From Rhodanobacter sp. LX-99 (GTDB taxonomy: Bacteria; Pseudomonadota; Gammaproteobacteria; Xanthomonadales; Rhodanobacteraceae): a stretch of DNA of 64,000 nt. This document shows, piece by piece, positions 21,852-30,445 of this stretch. The stretch covers positions 1,612,001 to 1,676,000 of the forward strand of contig NZ_JAHFVL010000001.1 of NCBI RefSeq assembly GCF_018599185.1, written 5' to 3'. Position numbers and translations under genes: made by a program. The notes beneath the pieces were generated by a model. The model did no database searches. It saw only the letters and a program-made list of their open reading frames with translations, and was not told where the DNA came from. Each line of letters begins with the position of its first letter. Positions within the stretch are counted from its first letter, which is position 1.

Positions 21852-22595
21852 ATGTCGATCGTCAACATCTCCGCCTACAAGTTCATCAGCCTGGACGACC
21901 TGCCCGCGCTGCGCGAGCGGCTGTCCGCGCGTTGCGAAGCGCTGGCGCTGAAAGGCACGATCCTGCTCGCGCCGGAAGGCATCAACCTGTTCCTCGCCGG
22001 CAGCCGGTCTCAGATCGACGGCTTCATGGCCACGCTGCACGGCGACCCGCGCTTCGCCGATGTCGCGCCGAAGGAGTCGTTGTCCGACGCGGTGCCGTTC
22101 GGCCGCCTGCGCGTGCGCCTGAAGCGCGAGATCATCACCATGCGCCTGCCCGCGATCCGCCCCGAAGGCGGCCGCGCGCCGGCGGTGGATGCCGCCACCC
22201 TGCAACGCTGGCTGGACCAGGGCCACGACGACGATGGCCGCGAAGTGCTGCTGCTGGACACGCGCAACGACTACGAGACCGATGCCGGCAAGTTCCCGCA
22301 GGCGGTCGACTATCGCCTCGCCAGCTTCACCGGTTTCCCCGCCGCGATCGCCGCCGACCGCGCACGCTACGCGGGCAAGACCGTCGTTTCGTACTGCACC
22401 GGCGGCATCCGCTGCGAGAAGGCCGCGCTGCACATGCAGGAGCTCGGCATGCAGCACGTCTACCAGCTCGACGGCGGCATCCTGAAGTACCTCGAACAGA
22501 CCGACGGCGCGCATTGGCAAGGCGACTGCTTCGTGTTCGACGGGCGTGGCGCGGTGGACAAACGACTGCTGCCCGCGCAGGACGCCGGCGTATGA
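21852..22595 (+). CDS. trhO: tRNA uridine-34 hydroxylase, rhodanese family (TrhO/YceA)
   Basis: TrhO hydroxylates uridine 34 of certain tRNAs, using O2, and was long annotated as a rhodanese-like protein. The rhodanese active-site cysteine is about C182 in [18 protein letters not shown]. The N-terminal part ([17 protein letters not shown] and [12 protein letters not shown]) is the family's own domain. At 247 residues it is near the shorter family members. It starts 28 bases after bioF, and its TGA overlaps the bioH ATG, so it is expressed as part of the biotin cluster although it has no known biotin role. Confidence 0.88.
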   Translation: MSIVNISAYKFISLDDLPALRERLSARCEALALKGTILLAPEGINLFLAGSRSQIDGFMATLHGDPRFADVAPKESLSDAVPFGRLRVRLKREIITMRLPAIRPEGGRAPAVDAATLQRWLDQGHDDDGREVLLLDTRNDYETDAGKFPQAVDYRLASFTGFPAAIAADRARYAGKTVVSYCTGGIRCEKAALHMQELGMQHVYQLDGGILKYLEQTDGAHWQGDCFVFDGRGAVDKRLLPAQDAGV

Positions 22596-23377
22596 GCCTG
22601 TACGTCGACCGGCGCGGCCGCGGCCCGCTGCCGCTGGTGCTGCTGCACGGCTGGGCCATGCACGGCGGCGTGCTGGCGCCGCTGGTCGAGGCGCTGGAAG
22701 ACCAGTGCACGATGTACGTGGTCGACCTGCCCGGCCACGGCCGCTCGCGCGACTGCCGGCTGCCGCTGGAACCGCGCGCCTGCGCCGCGGCGATCGCCAA
22801 GGTCACGCCGCCGGCGCTCTGGCTGGGCTGGTCGCTGGGCGGCACCATCGCGCTGACCGCCGCGCTGGAGCTGCCGCGACAGGTGCGCGGGCTGGCGATG
22901 CTGTGCGCCACGCCGAAGTTCGTGCGCGACGCCGGCTGGCCGCACGGCGCCGACGGCCCGCTGGTGCACCAGCTGGCCAGCGACCTCGAAACCGACTACC
23001 ACGCCACCATCGAACGCTTTCTGGCGCTGGAGGCAATGGGCAGCGCCGACCCGCGCGGCGAACTGCGCCACCTGCGCGAGCTGGTGTTCGCCCGCGGCGA
23101 GCCCGACCTGCGCGTGCTGCGGGAAGGCATCCGCATCCTGGAAACCAGCGACCGCCGCGCCGGCCTGCCCGACCTCGCCGTGCCCAGCGCCTGGATCAGC
23201 GGCCGCCGCGACCGGCTGGTGCCGCCGCAGGCGATGCAATGGTCGGCCAGCCAATGCGGCGGCAGCTACGACGAAATCCAGCAAGCCGGCCACGCGCCGT
23301 TCTTCGGCCACGCCGACGCGGTGGCGCAGGCGCTGCAGCCGCTGCTGGCGCCCACCCAACTTGAGCAGGCGCGATGA
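22592..23377 (+). CDS. bioH: Pimeloyl-ACP methyl ester carboxylesterase
   Basis: BioH is an alpha/beta hydrolase that demethylates pimeloyl-ACP methyl ester and so releases the chain for BioF. The nucleophile is S81 in LGWSLGG. The catalytic aspartate is likely in SGRRDRLVP and the histidine in [10 protein letters not shown]. The N-terminal [14 protein letters not shown] supplies the oxyanion hole. The length of 261 residues fits. It overlaps trhO and bioC by four bases at each end. The location between trhO and bioC supports BioH over other hydrolases. Confidence 0.92.
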   Translation: MSLYVDRRGRGPLPLVLLHGWAMHGGVLAPLVEALEDQCTMYVVDLPGHGRSRDCRLPLEPRACAAAIAKVTPPALWLGWSLGGTIALTAALELPRQVRGLAMLCATPKFVRDAGWPHGADGPLVHQLASDLETDYHATIERFLALEAMGSADPRGELRHLRELVFARGEPDLRVLREGIRILETSDRRAGLPDLAVPSAWISGRRDRLVPPQAMQWSASQCGGSYDEIQQAGHAPFFGHADAVAQALQPLLAPTQLEQAR

Positions 23378-24252
23378 GCGACTTCCAACTCGACCCCAAA
23401 CAGGTGCGCCGCCACTTCGGCCGTGCCGCCACCAGCTACGAAAAGCACGACGCGCTGCAGCGCGAGGTGGGCGATGCCCTGCTCGAACGACTGGGCTTCT
23501 ATCTGGAAACCCCGCAGCGCGTGGTCGACGTCGGCGCCGGTACCGGCCGCGGCACCGCGCTGCTGAAGCAGCGCTACCCCAAGGCCGAGGTGATCGCGCT
23601 CGACCTGGCGCTGCCGATGCTGCGCGCGGCGAAACAGCACAACAGCTGGCTGAAGCCGTTCATGCGCGTGTGCGCCGAAGCCACCCACCTGCCGCTGGCC
23701 GACCACAGCGTCGACGTGCTGTATTCCAACCTGTGCTTCCAGTGGGTCGACGACCTGCCCGCGCTGTTCGGCGAATGCATGCGCGTGCTGAAGCCCGGCG
23801 GCTTCATGGCGTTCTCCAGTTTCGGCCCGGACACCTTGAAGGAATTGCGCGCAGCCTGGGCCGAGGCCGACCAGCAACCGCACGTGGGCCGCTTCCTCGA
23901 CATGCACGACGTCGGCGACGCGATGCTCAACGCCGGCCTGCGCGACCCCGTGCTGGACGTGTTCCGCTACACCCTGACCTACAGCGAACCGCGCAAGCTG
24001 CTGGAAGAACTGCAAGGCCTCGGCGCCACCAACGCCGACCGCGCACGCGCACGCGGCCTCACCGGCAAAGGGCGCTACCGGCGCATGCTGGCCGCCTACG
24101 AAGCCATGCGCATGGACGGACGCATCCCGGCCAGCTGGGAAGTGGTCAGCGCGCACGCCTGGGGCCCGCCGGTCGGCCAGCCGCGCCGCGTGCCCGGCGG
24201 CGAAATCGCCAGCTTCTCGATCGACTCGCTGCGCGGCTCGCGGCGGCGCTGA
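23374..24252 (+). CDS. bioC: Malonyl-ACP O-methyltransferase
   Basis: BioC methylates malonyl-ACP with SAM so that the fatty-acid machinery can build the pimeloyl chain. The SAM-binding motif VVDVGAGTGRGT lies near residues 50-61. The N-terminal QVRRHFGRAATSYEKHDALQ is typical of BioC. The 292-residue length is somewhat above the E. coli enzyme, as is usual in this bacterial group. It ends the cluster. The next gene converges from the minus strand 19 bases away, with no visible terminator. Confidence 0.93.
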   Translation: MSDFQLDPKQVRRHFGRAATSYEKHDALQREVGDALLERLGFYLETPQRVVDVGAGTGRGTALLKQRYPKAEVIALDLALPMLRAAKQHNSWLKPFMRVCAEATHLPLADHSVDVLYSNLCFQWVDDLPALFGECMRVLKPGGFMAFSSFGPDTLKELRAAWAEADQQPHVGRFLDMHDVGDAMLNAGLRDPVLDVFRYTLTYSEPRKLLEELQGLGATNADRARARGLTGKGRYRRMLAAYEAMRMDGRIPASWEVVSAHAWGPPVGQPRRVPGGEIASFSIDSLRGSRRR

Positions 24253-24271
24253 GCACGCCGACAGGGTGCAG

Positions 24272-25447
24272 TCAGCGTCCCGGCGTATAGGACGCGGGCA
24301 ACATCACGGTGCGGCTGATGTAGTCGTCGCTGGCCAGCACGCGGTCCAGCCGGGTGTTCACGCCGACCATGTGCTGGACCTGTTTCGAGACGTGCGGTTT
24401 GGGCTTGGCGGTGAGCATGTCGTACACCCGGTCGCTGGCCGCATCGGCAACCTTGTCCATGACCATGCCTGCCCCGACCTTGGTGACGATTTCCGCTGCC
24501 ATCGGGGCCGCCACCAGCCTGGTCGCGAGCGGCATGGCGAGCTTTTCCAGCCGGTCGCCCAGCGGGAGGGCCGACACGCCGAGGCCGACGACCGTGGAAG
24601 TCAGCGACTTGCCCAGGCTGTCGCCCTTGGCCACGCCAACGGCGAAAGTCGAGAACGCATTCAGCGGCGTGGTGATCATCAGCAGCACCGGCTTGCTGAT
24701 CGCGGCGCCGCCGGGAGTGAGCTTGGGCATGATCGGGATGGCGCTGACCATGAAGGTCGCGGTGGCCTGCAGCAGGCCGGCGCCGATGCTGCCCGCGTCG
24801 CTCCAGGAAGTGCCCTTCGACAGCACCGAATCCTCATACGCAGCCAGTCCCTTCAGGCCCGAGCCCATCGCGGTGACACCGAGGCCGCCCGCGGCCGACA
24901 TGGAAAGCCAGCCGCCGGTGCCGGCCGCCGTCGCAGCGCCGGCAGCGCCGACACCGGCCGCCCCCGCGGCCGCTCCCGCCGTCGCAACCGATGCGGCAAC
25001 CAGCAACACCGCCGCCGCGCCGTCGCGTACATACCTCGACACGGTCGCCGCGCCGCCGAAGAAGCTGACGTGGTTCTCGATGCTGCTGGCGTTGTCGCGT
25101 GCCACCCGGCGTTTCGTCTCGGCGAGCCTGCCGGTGTACAGGTCCAGTTCGTCTTTCATCTGTACCAGCTGGTTGAAGACGCTCACCCCATCCTGCAGCG
25201 ATGCTCGGGTGAGCAAGTCGTAGGTTTGTTCGGCGCGATGGACCTTTTCCGCATGGAAGTTGCCGAAGTCGATCTCGACGTTGTTGATGTGCGGGCCCAT
25301 CGAGTACCAGGGCGTCTTCTCGGGCACTACATGGGCCCGCTCGTCCATGAGCTGCGCGTAGGCATACTGCTGGCACAGCAGCCACAGCCCCTCCTGCTGC
25401 AGGAACCACTCCTGCCGGCGGGCATCGGCGAATTTCATCCAGGTCAT
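24272..25447 (-). CDS. Orphan 391-residue protein with helical head and Ala/Gly-rich hydrophobic core
   Basis: I do not recognise this protein. Residues 1-130 are polar and probably helical, with aromatic-rich patches (EWFLQQEGLWLLCQQYAYAQL) and a long amphipathic stretch up to about residue 115. Residues 142-205 are very rich in Ala and Gly, and 218-295 contain further hydrophobic segments; both could enter a membrane. The last 95 residues are mixed and charged. No signal peptide is seen. A helical head followed by buried hydrophobic segments is also seen in pore-forming or secreted effector proteins, but that is only an analogy. AAGGGAG stands before the ATG. Upstream lie four 10-bp-phased half-sites (25538-25577), which suggests control by a response regulator. 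Confidence 0.75.
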   Translation of the reverse strand: MTWMKFADARRQEWFLQQEGLWLLCQQYAYAQLMDERAHVVPEKTPWYSMGPHINNVEIDFGNFHAEKVHRAEQTYDLLTRASLQDGVSVFNQLVQMKDELDLYTGRLAETKRRVARDNASSIENHVSFFGGAATVSRYVRDGAAAVLLVAASVATAGAAAGAAGVGAAGAATAAGTGGWLSMSAAGGLGVTAMGSGLKGLAAYEDSVLSKGTSWSDAGSIGAGLLQATATFMVSAIPIMPKLTPGGAAISKPVLLMITTPLNAFSTFAVGVAKGDSLGKSLTSTVVGLGVSALPLGDRLEKLAMPLATRLVAAPMAAEIVTKVGAGMVMDKVADAASDRVYDMLTAKPKPHVSKQVQHMVGVNTRLDRVLASDDYISRTVMLPASYTPGR

Positions 25448-25512
25448 GGCGGACGGCTCCCTTGCGAACGGCCCGCACCGCCACCCGGCGGGCGTCGATG
25501 CAGTCGGTGGCC

Positions 25513-25577
25513 ATGCTAGGCAACGGCTGCGCCGGCCGTCACGTCACGAAACGTTACGCAGCCTCACGAAACCTCAC
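25513..25577 (-). promoter_or_regulatory. Phased half-site operator and promoter of the 391-residue gene
   Basis: Read on the minus strand from 25577, four successive 10-base units begin GTGAG (25577-25573), GTGAG (25567), GTAAC (25557) and GTGAC (25547). Each recurs exactly one helical turn apart, and two share GTTTC in the second half. The last unit overlaps a possible -35, GTGACG (25542-25537), 18 bases before TAGCAT (25518-25513). Direct repeats at 10-11 bp next to the -35 are typical of OmpR/PhoB-family activators. Confidence 0.55.
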
Positions 25578-25661
25578 ATGCCGCCTCGCCCGCTTTGCGA
25601 AGGCCCAGCCGGCTGCGGGCAAGCCATGTGGCGTCGAGGCCGCGGTGCGATCTCCGGAACG

Positions 25662-25689
25662 AAAAGGCTCCGTGCGAATGCACGGAGCC
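25662..25689 (-). terminator. Intrinsic terminator of the 27413-25749 pair
   Basis: GGCTCCGTGC (25666-25675) and GCACGGAGCC (25680-25689) form a perfect 10-bp stem with a GAAT loop. On the minus strand it is followed by TTTT (25665-25662). It lies 60 bases after the barrel gene and separates that pair from the 391-residue gene. Confidence 0.85.
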
Positions 25690-25748
25690 GGAGGACCGAG
25701 AGGCTTCACGCAGGCCTCAAAACCGATGCGAGGCCATGGGATGCTTCT

Positions 25749-26576
25749 TCAGAAACTGTATTTCAGCGACGCACCCGCGCCGTAATCCGGACTGCCGTCG
25801 GCGAAGCCGGCGAGGGCGTAGGCCTGCACGCGCAGGCTGTCGTTGAACTTGTGGTTCCAGTAGCCGGCGATCTCGCTCTGCGCGGCACCGGTGTCGGCGA
25901 TCCGCTCGCGATAGTAATAGTAGGCGCCGATGTTGTTGCTGGAATCGAGCTTGTAGTCGGCGCCGATGTTCGCGTTGAAGCCGTTCTTCAGCTGGATGTA
26001 CTGCGAGCTGCCGTACTTCATCCAGCCCACGCCGCCGAATGCGGTCCAGGCGCCGCTGACCTTGTAGGTATCCAGCGAGAGGCCGTAGTCGTTCTTGCCG
26101 GTACCCAGACCCTTGTTCTCGTCGGCGGTGCCGAATTTCACCTTGCCGGTGAGATCCAGGCCGAACGTGCGGTCGGCACTCCCGAACAGCTCGTAGCCGG
26201 CCGACGCCGTGACGTCGCCCAGGCCTGAGGCGGAACCGCTGGTAGTGGTTGGCGTGGGAGTTGCCCCACCGTTGCCATGGCCGCGCCCCTTCGGGTTGCC
26301 GTTCTTCACCTTGCCCACGCCGGGAATCACGTCGCCCGCGCCGCTGATGTTGATGTACGGCACGGTGAGCTTGAACGTCCAGCGATCGGTCTGGTACGCC
26401 GCCGCCACCGGTACCGACCAGATGTCGGTGGTGGTGTCGGTGCCGTACTTGCCGCTGCTGTAATCGGCACCCGCCGAAAGGCTGAACCGGCCGTTGTCCG
26501 TCGTGGCGGCGTGGGCCGCCGGCGCACCGATCAGCAGCATTCCGCCGACGATCATCCAGTGTTGTGGGTTGCGCAT
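25749..26576 (-). CDS. Outer-membrane beta-barrel protein (275 aa)
   Basis: A signal peptide (residues 1-23, ending APAAHA) precedes a chain of alternating polar and hydrophobic strands. The C-terminal phenylalanine (GASLKYSF) is a usual mark of barrel insertion by the BAM machinery. Repeated short strands such as WSVPVAAAYQTDRW, FGLDLTGKVKFG and NIGADYKLD recall the phenol MetA-degradation/transporter-like barrel proteins, but I am not sure of the family. A Gly/Pro/Thr-rich loop (about residues 88-115, GNPKGRGHGNGGATPTPTTT) is probably surface exposed. It lies 87 bases downstream of the exported protein gene, same strand, with a hairpin between. Confidence 0.8.
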   Translation of the reverse strand: MRNPQHWMIVGGMLLIGAPAAHAATTDNGRFSLSAGADYSSGKYGTDTTTDIWSVPVAAAYQTDRWTFKLTVPYINISGAGDVIPGVGKVKNGNPKGRGHGNGGATPTPTTTSGSASGLGDVTASAGYELFGSADRTFGLDLTGKVKFGTADENKGLGTGKNDYGLSLDTYKVSGAWTAFGGVGWMKYGSSQYIQLKNGFNANIGADYKLDSSNNIGAYYYYRERIADTGAAQSEIAGYWNHKFNDSLRVQAYALAGFADGSPDYGAGASLKYSF

Positions 26577-26606
26577 GAAAGGTTTCCTTGCTTAAAAGAG
26601 GATGGC

Positions 26607-26635
26607 AGCAGGCCCGGCATCACACCGGGCCTGCT
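26607..26635 (-). repeat. Intercistronic hairpin between exported protein and barrel genes
   Basis: AGCAGGCCCGG (26607-26617) and CCGGGCCTGCT (26625-26635) give a perfect 11-bp stem with a seven-base loop. On the minus strand CTCTTTT follows about ten bases later, too far for a standard terminator. Partial termination or stabilisation of the upstream message is plausible. Confidence 0.6.
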
Positions 26636-26663
26636 GGGACTACCGCATGGGATGAAACCGGAC

Positions 26664-27413
26664 TCAGCCGCCCGGGCGACCCGCATGGTCGGGATGGTCG
26701 GGGCGTTCGGGACGCTCGGGACGATCCGGCCGGCTCGGACGATCAGGGCGATCGACCTTGGCCACATGCTCGGGCTTGCTTGGACGATCGACGCCATGCG
26801 CCTTCGCCAGCTCGACTTTTTCCACATGAACATGCGCATGTCCGTTAGCGGCGGCGCTGCCGACGGCCTTCGGCGAGCGCATCACGTCGCCCAGCTTGAA
26901 ACCGTCGGCCTTGGCAATCTGTCCCCAGCCCTCGCCGGCGGCGCGCTGGGTCAGCACGCCGTTCAGATCGATGCTGGTGCCGTCGGCGAGAACCAGCGTA
27001 CCGCCGTTCAGCGCGGCGGCCAGTTCGGCAGCGGTCGGGTCGGTGATACCGCTCTTGGCGAGAGACGCCTCGGCCAGCGACAGCGCGATCTTCACGTTGC
27101 CGTAGCCCATCTTGCCTGTGGCAGGCGTGAACGTGGTGCTCGTCGTGGTCGTGGTGCCATCGGCATTCGTGGTCACGTCGTCAAGCGTGATCGCGGTGCC
27201 GTCGCGCAGCCCGGTGACCAGCGCCTGTGAATTGGTATCCGAACCGGCGAACTCGGCGAACTCGGTGCTCAGCCGGGTCGACTCGTGATTGGTGGTGCTG
27301 GCGGAAACGGACGTATCGGATGGCGTGGCGGTCTGCGCCATCACCGGTGCGACGGACAGTGCACCGAGTACCGCGATGCAAATCAGCGTGGACTTGAAAT
27401 GCTGGGATTTCAT
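26664..27413 (-). CDS. Exported protein with Arg-Pro-rich repeat tail (249 aa)
   Basis: A clear signal peptide (residues 1-26, ending APVMA-Q) is followed by a Thr/Ser-rich segment. A middle domain (about residues 50-190) contains ALVTGLRDGTAITL, a KMGYGNVKIALSLA block and the motif RAAGEGWGQIAKADGFKLG. The last 40 residues are a low-complexity tail of x-R-P triplets with Asp, Glu and His (DRPDRPSRPDRPERPERP). I recall similar middle domains in exported hypothetical proteins of related bacteria, but I know no function. GGAG precedes the ATG by seven bases. The barrel gene downstream is probably cotranscribed. The histidine and acidic residues could bind metal; this is a guess. Confidence 0.8.
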   Translation of the reverse strand: MKSQHFKSTLICIAVLGALSVAPVMAQTATPSDTSVSASTTNHESTRLSTEFAEFAGSDTNSQALVTGLRDGTAITLDDVTTNADGTTTTTSTTFTPATGKMGYGNVKIALSLAEASLAKSGITDPTAAELAAALNGGTLVLADGTSIDLNGVLTQRAAGEGWGQIAKADGFKLGDVMRSPKAVGSAAANGHAHVHVEKVELAKAHGVDRPSKPEHVAKVDRPDRPSRPDRPERPERPDHPDHAGRPGG

Positions 27414-27696
27414 GGGATGGCTCCGAAGGATGCAACGATGGCGGAATGCCTGGCGAGACGACGCGACGTGTTTCTTCCATGCCCCCTGTGTCCATTCACA
27501 TGCAGCGACGTCTCCGCGCGCATCTTTGCGCTACGCATGAACGGCACACAAGCGGCGACGACGCGTCCGTTCAGCATGCATTTCACGCGCTGAACGATGG
27601 CCACCCTTGTTTCGCTCGATTGTGTGAACGGCTCGACATTTGCGGCACTTCGCCGCCCCGCAGGCGCAAATCGAAACTTCTTGCTCCGCTGTCTGC

Positions 27697-28278
27697 CTAG
27701 CGCTGCTCGCCGTACCGGAAACAACCGACGAGGTGATCGTTGACCATGCCGGTCGCCTGCAGCAGCGAATAGCAGATGGTGGTGCCGACGAAACGGAAGC
27801 CACGTTTCTTCAGCGCCTTGCTCATGCGGTCGGACAATGCCGTGCTGGCCGGCACCTCGCCCTGGCTGCGCCAGTGGTTGCGCAGCGGCTTGCCGTCGAC
27901 GAACGACCACAGATAGACGTCCAGACTGCCGAACTCCGCAATCACGTCGAGAGCGGCGATGGCGTTGTCGCGGGCGGCGGAAACCTTCAGCCGGTTGCGG
28001 ATGATGCCCGGGTCGCGCAGCAGCTTTTCCAGTTCGCGGCCGGTCATGGCGGCGACGCGGGAGATATCGAACTGGTGGAAGGCCTTGCGGTAGTTGTCGC
28101 GCTTGGCCAGCACGGTGCGCCAGGACAGGCCGGCCTGGGCGCCTTCGAGGCACAGGAACTCGAACAGCGCGCGGTCGTCGTGCAGCGGCACGCCCCATTC
28201 GGTGTCGTGGTAGTCGCGCATCAGCGGGTCGCCGTTGGCGGCCCAGTGGCAACGTGATGGTTCGGCGGTCTTGGTCAT
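27697..28278 (-). CDS. tag: DNA-3-methyladenine glycosylase I
   Basis: Tag removes 3-methyladenine from alkylated DNA as the first step of base excision repair. The zinc-snap residues appear as the cysteine in SRCHWAANGDPLM, the histidine in YHDTEWG, and His/Cys in MVNDHLVGCFRYG. The family segment CLEGAQAGLSWRTVLAKR is intact. The ATG at 28278 gives 193 residues, the usual size; a TTG at 28308 would add ten residues. The 283 bases on its 3' side (27414-27696) hold a weak GCGGC/GCCGC hairpin and the upstream region of the exported protein gene, and nothing else I can support. Confidence 0.93.
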   Translation of the reverse strand: MTKTAEPSRCHWAANGDPLMRDYHDTEWGVPLHDDRALFEFLCLEGAQAGLSWRTVLAKRDNYRKAFHQFDISRVAAMTGRELEKLLRDPGIIRNRLKVSAARDNAIAALDVIAEFGSLDVYLWSFVDGKPLRNHWRSQGEVPASTALSDRMSKALKKRGFRFVGTTICYSLLQATGMVNDHLVGCFRYGEQR

Positions 28279-28356
28279 GATGGCGGATGGTCGTACGGTG
28301 CCGCACAACGTAACCGACCCCGCTAGACTTGTCGCCCCGTCCTGCTCCGGTTTCCC

Positions 28357-29247
28357 ATGTCGCCCTCGCCATCACGCGGCGCGCTGTCCGCGCTGCTCGC
28401 CACCATCCTTATCTGGGCCTACAGCTGGGTGGTGATGAAACAGGTGCTGGCGTATGCCGGGCCGTTCCACTTCGCCGCGTTGCGCTACCTGCTCGGCGCC
28501 GCCGTGCTGTTCGCCGCGCTGCTGCTGTCGCGGCAATCGCTGCGGCCGCCGCCGTTGCTGCCCACGCTGCTGATCGGCCTGTGCCAGACCGCCGCGTTCC
28601 AGGGGCTGGAGCAATGGGCGCTGATCGACGGCGGCGCCGGCCACGTCGCGCTGCTCGCCTACACCATGCCGTTCTGGGCAGTGCTGCTGGCGTGGCTGCT
28701 GCTGGGCGACCGCCCGACTGCGCGGCACTGGCTGGGGCTGGCGCTGGCGGCACTTGGGCTTCTGTGCATCATCGAGCCGTGGCACGACATGGGCAGCATC
28801 GTGAGCACCACGCTGGCGATCGCCGGCGGCGCCGCCTGGGCGGCCGGTACCGTGCTCAGCAAGCGCATGTTCCTGCGGCATGCGCCCTCGGTGCTCAACC
28901 TCACCGCGTGGCAGATGCTGCTGGGCGGCATGGCGCTCGGCCTCCTCGCGCTGGCGCTGCCGGAGCGTGCGATCGAATGGAACTGGGCCTTCATCGGCGG
29001 GCTGACCTACAGCGTGCTGCTGGCCTCCAGCCTGGCCTGGTGGCTGTGGTCGATCGTGCTGCAGCGGCTGCCAACCACGGTGGCCAGCGTGTCCAGCCTC
29101 GGCGTGCCGATCGTCAGCGTGCTGCTGGCCTGGCTGATCCTGCACGAGCAGCCGTCGGCGATGGAACTGGTCGGCATCGTGTTCGTGCTGCTCGGCCTGC
29201 TCGCCGTGAGCGGCGTCGGCGCGCGGCGCCGCCAGGGGACACCCTGA
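28357..29247 (+). CDS. EamA/DMT-superfamily transporter
   Basis: The 296-residue protein has about ten hydrophobic segments in two similar halves, the layout of EamA drug/metabolite transporters. The first half has WAYSWVVMKQVLAYAGP and ALRYLLGAAVLF; the second has the terminal PIVSVLLAWLILHEQPSAMELVG with the conserved glutamate. It should sit in the inner membrane. The substrate cannot be told from sequence; amino acids or small metabolites are common for the family. It is divergent from tag, and the sterol desaturase-like gene follows 66 bases later on the same strand. Confidence 0.88.
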   Translation: MSPSPSRGALSALLATILIWAYSWVVMKQVLAYAGPFHFAALRYLLGAAVLFAALLLSRQSLRPPPLLPTLLIGLCQTAAFQGLEQWALIDGGAGHVALLAYTMPFWAVLLAWLLLGDRPTARHWLGLALAALGLLCIIEPWHDMGSIVSTTLAIAGGAAWAAGTVLSKRMFLRHAPSVLNLTAWQMLLGGMALGLLALALPERAIEWNWAFIGGLTYSVLLASSLAWWLWSIVLQRLPTTVASVSSLGVPIVSVLLAWLILHEQPSAMELVGIVFVLLGLLAVSGVGARRRQGTP

Positions 29248-29313
29248 ACTATTCAGCGCCCGGCCCGCGCGGCGGCGATATGATGAATCGCTGACGGATT
29301 CGCCGAGGCGTCG

Positions 29314-30432
29314 ATGTTCGACCTGTCCCAGTGGTGGGCCCACCTGGTCGGCTGGCTGAGCGGCCACGCCGTCGTGCCGCTGCTGGATGCGCTGCACCTG
29401 GACGGATTGAGCGGCAACCCCGACGACATCGCCGCCGCCCTGCTGATCGCCGCGCTGCAGGTGGGCATCATCGGGCTGGTCTTCCGCCCGCTGGAAACCT
29501 GGTTCCCCGCCGAGCGGTGGAACGACCGCCGGCTGACCCGGGTCGACCGCAACTACACGCTGCTGATGCTGCTGGGCATCTTCCCGCTGTTCACCTACCT
29601 GGTGCTCACCCCGTTCAGCCACCTGTTCGGCGGTGGCGGCGATGCCGTCGATGCCGGCACCGGTTCGGCGCTGGCGCTGACGCACTGGGTGCCGTGGTTC
29701 GACCAGCATCCCTACGCGCTGTTTGCCGTCTACTACGTGATCTACGACTTCACGTACTACTGGATGCACCGCACCCAGCACGCGATCCCGTGGTGGTGGG
29801 CGCTGCACAGCATGCACCACAGCACGCGCCAGATGAGCTGCTGGACCAACGACCGCGGCAGCCTGGTCGACGGCTTCATCCAGTCGATGATCCTCGCCAC
29901 GGTGGGCCTGGCGATCGGCGTGGACCCGGACGAGTTCGCCTGGCTGATGCTGATCGGCGAACTGGTGCAGAACTTCTCGCACACGAACGTGCGGCTGGGC
30001 TTCGGCCGCGTGTTCGACCGCATCTTCGTCGCCCCGGCATTCCACCGCCTGCACCACATGCTGGTCGATCCCGGGCGGCCGACGCTGCACCACTGCAATT
30101 ACGGCCAGGTCCTCTCGGCCTGGGACGTGCTGTTCGGCACGGCGCTGTACGGCGAACCGCCGCGGCCGACCGGCGTGGGCGACCCTATCGTCGACGCCGA
30201 CAACAACTACGGCCTGGTCGGATTGCACTGGGCTGCGCTGAAACGCTTCTGGGTCGCCGTGCGCCAGCCCGCCGGCTGGCGGCCGGGCGAAGTGGCCTTC
30301 GGCGCGGATTACACGCCGATCCCGGTCGGCCAGCTGGATCTGCACGCCTTCGCCCGCCATGCGCCCGCCGCCGCCCCCGACGCCGACGCACCGGCCGGCG
30401 ACAACGCCATGGCGGAATCCGCGCCGGGCTGA
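29314..30432 (+). CDS. Sterol desaturase/fatty acid hydroxylase family protein
   Basis: A di-iron membrane oxygenase. The histidine clusters of the family are present: HRTQH (about residue 151), HSMHHS (about 166), and HRLHHM in the C-terminal half. Hydrophobic helices occupy roughly residues 35-60, 85-105, 125-145 and 190-220. The C-terminal 30 residues are Ala/Pro/Asp rich and probably disordered. Substrate unknown; bacterial members act on lipids, hopanoids or carotenoids, and their annotation as sterol desaturases is often nominal. The gene converges on the dehydratase gene 13 bases away. Confidence 0.85.
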   Translation: MFDLSQWWAHLVGWLSGHAVVPLLDALHLDGLSGNPDDIAAALLIAALQVGIIGLVFRPLETWFPAERWNDRRLTRVDRNYTLLMLLGIFPLFTYLVLTPFSHLFGGGGDAVDAGTGSALALTHWVPWFDQHPYALFAVYYVIYDFTYYWMHRTQHAIPWWWALHSMHHSTRQMSCWTNDRGSLVDGFIQSMILATVGLAIGVDPDEFAWLMLIGELVQNFSHTNVRLGFGRVFDRIFVAPAFHRLHHMLVDPGRPTLHHCNYGQVLSAWDVLFGTALYGEPPRPTGVGDPIVDADNNYGLVGLHWAALKRFWVAVRQPAGWRPGEVAFGADYTPIPVGQLDLHAFARHAPAAAPDADAPAGDNAMAESAPG

Positions 30433-30445
30433 TCCGCCCGCAGGC

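Noticed and set aside
27531..27803. 90-codon minus-strand ORF after and over the end of tag
   Set aside because: It overlaps the tag coding region in another frame and has no ribosome binding site or protein-like composition.
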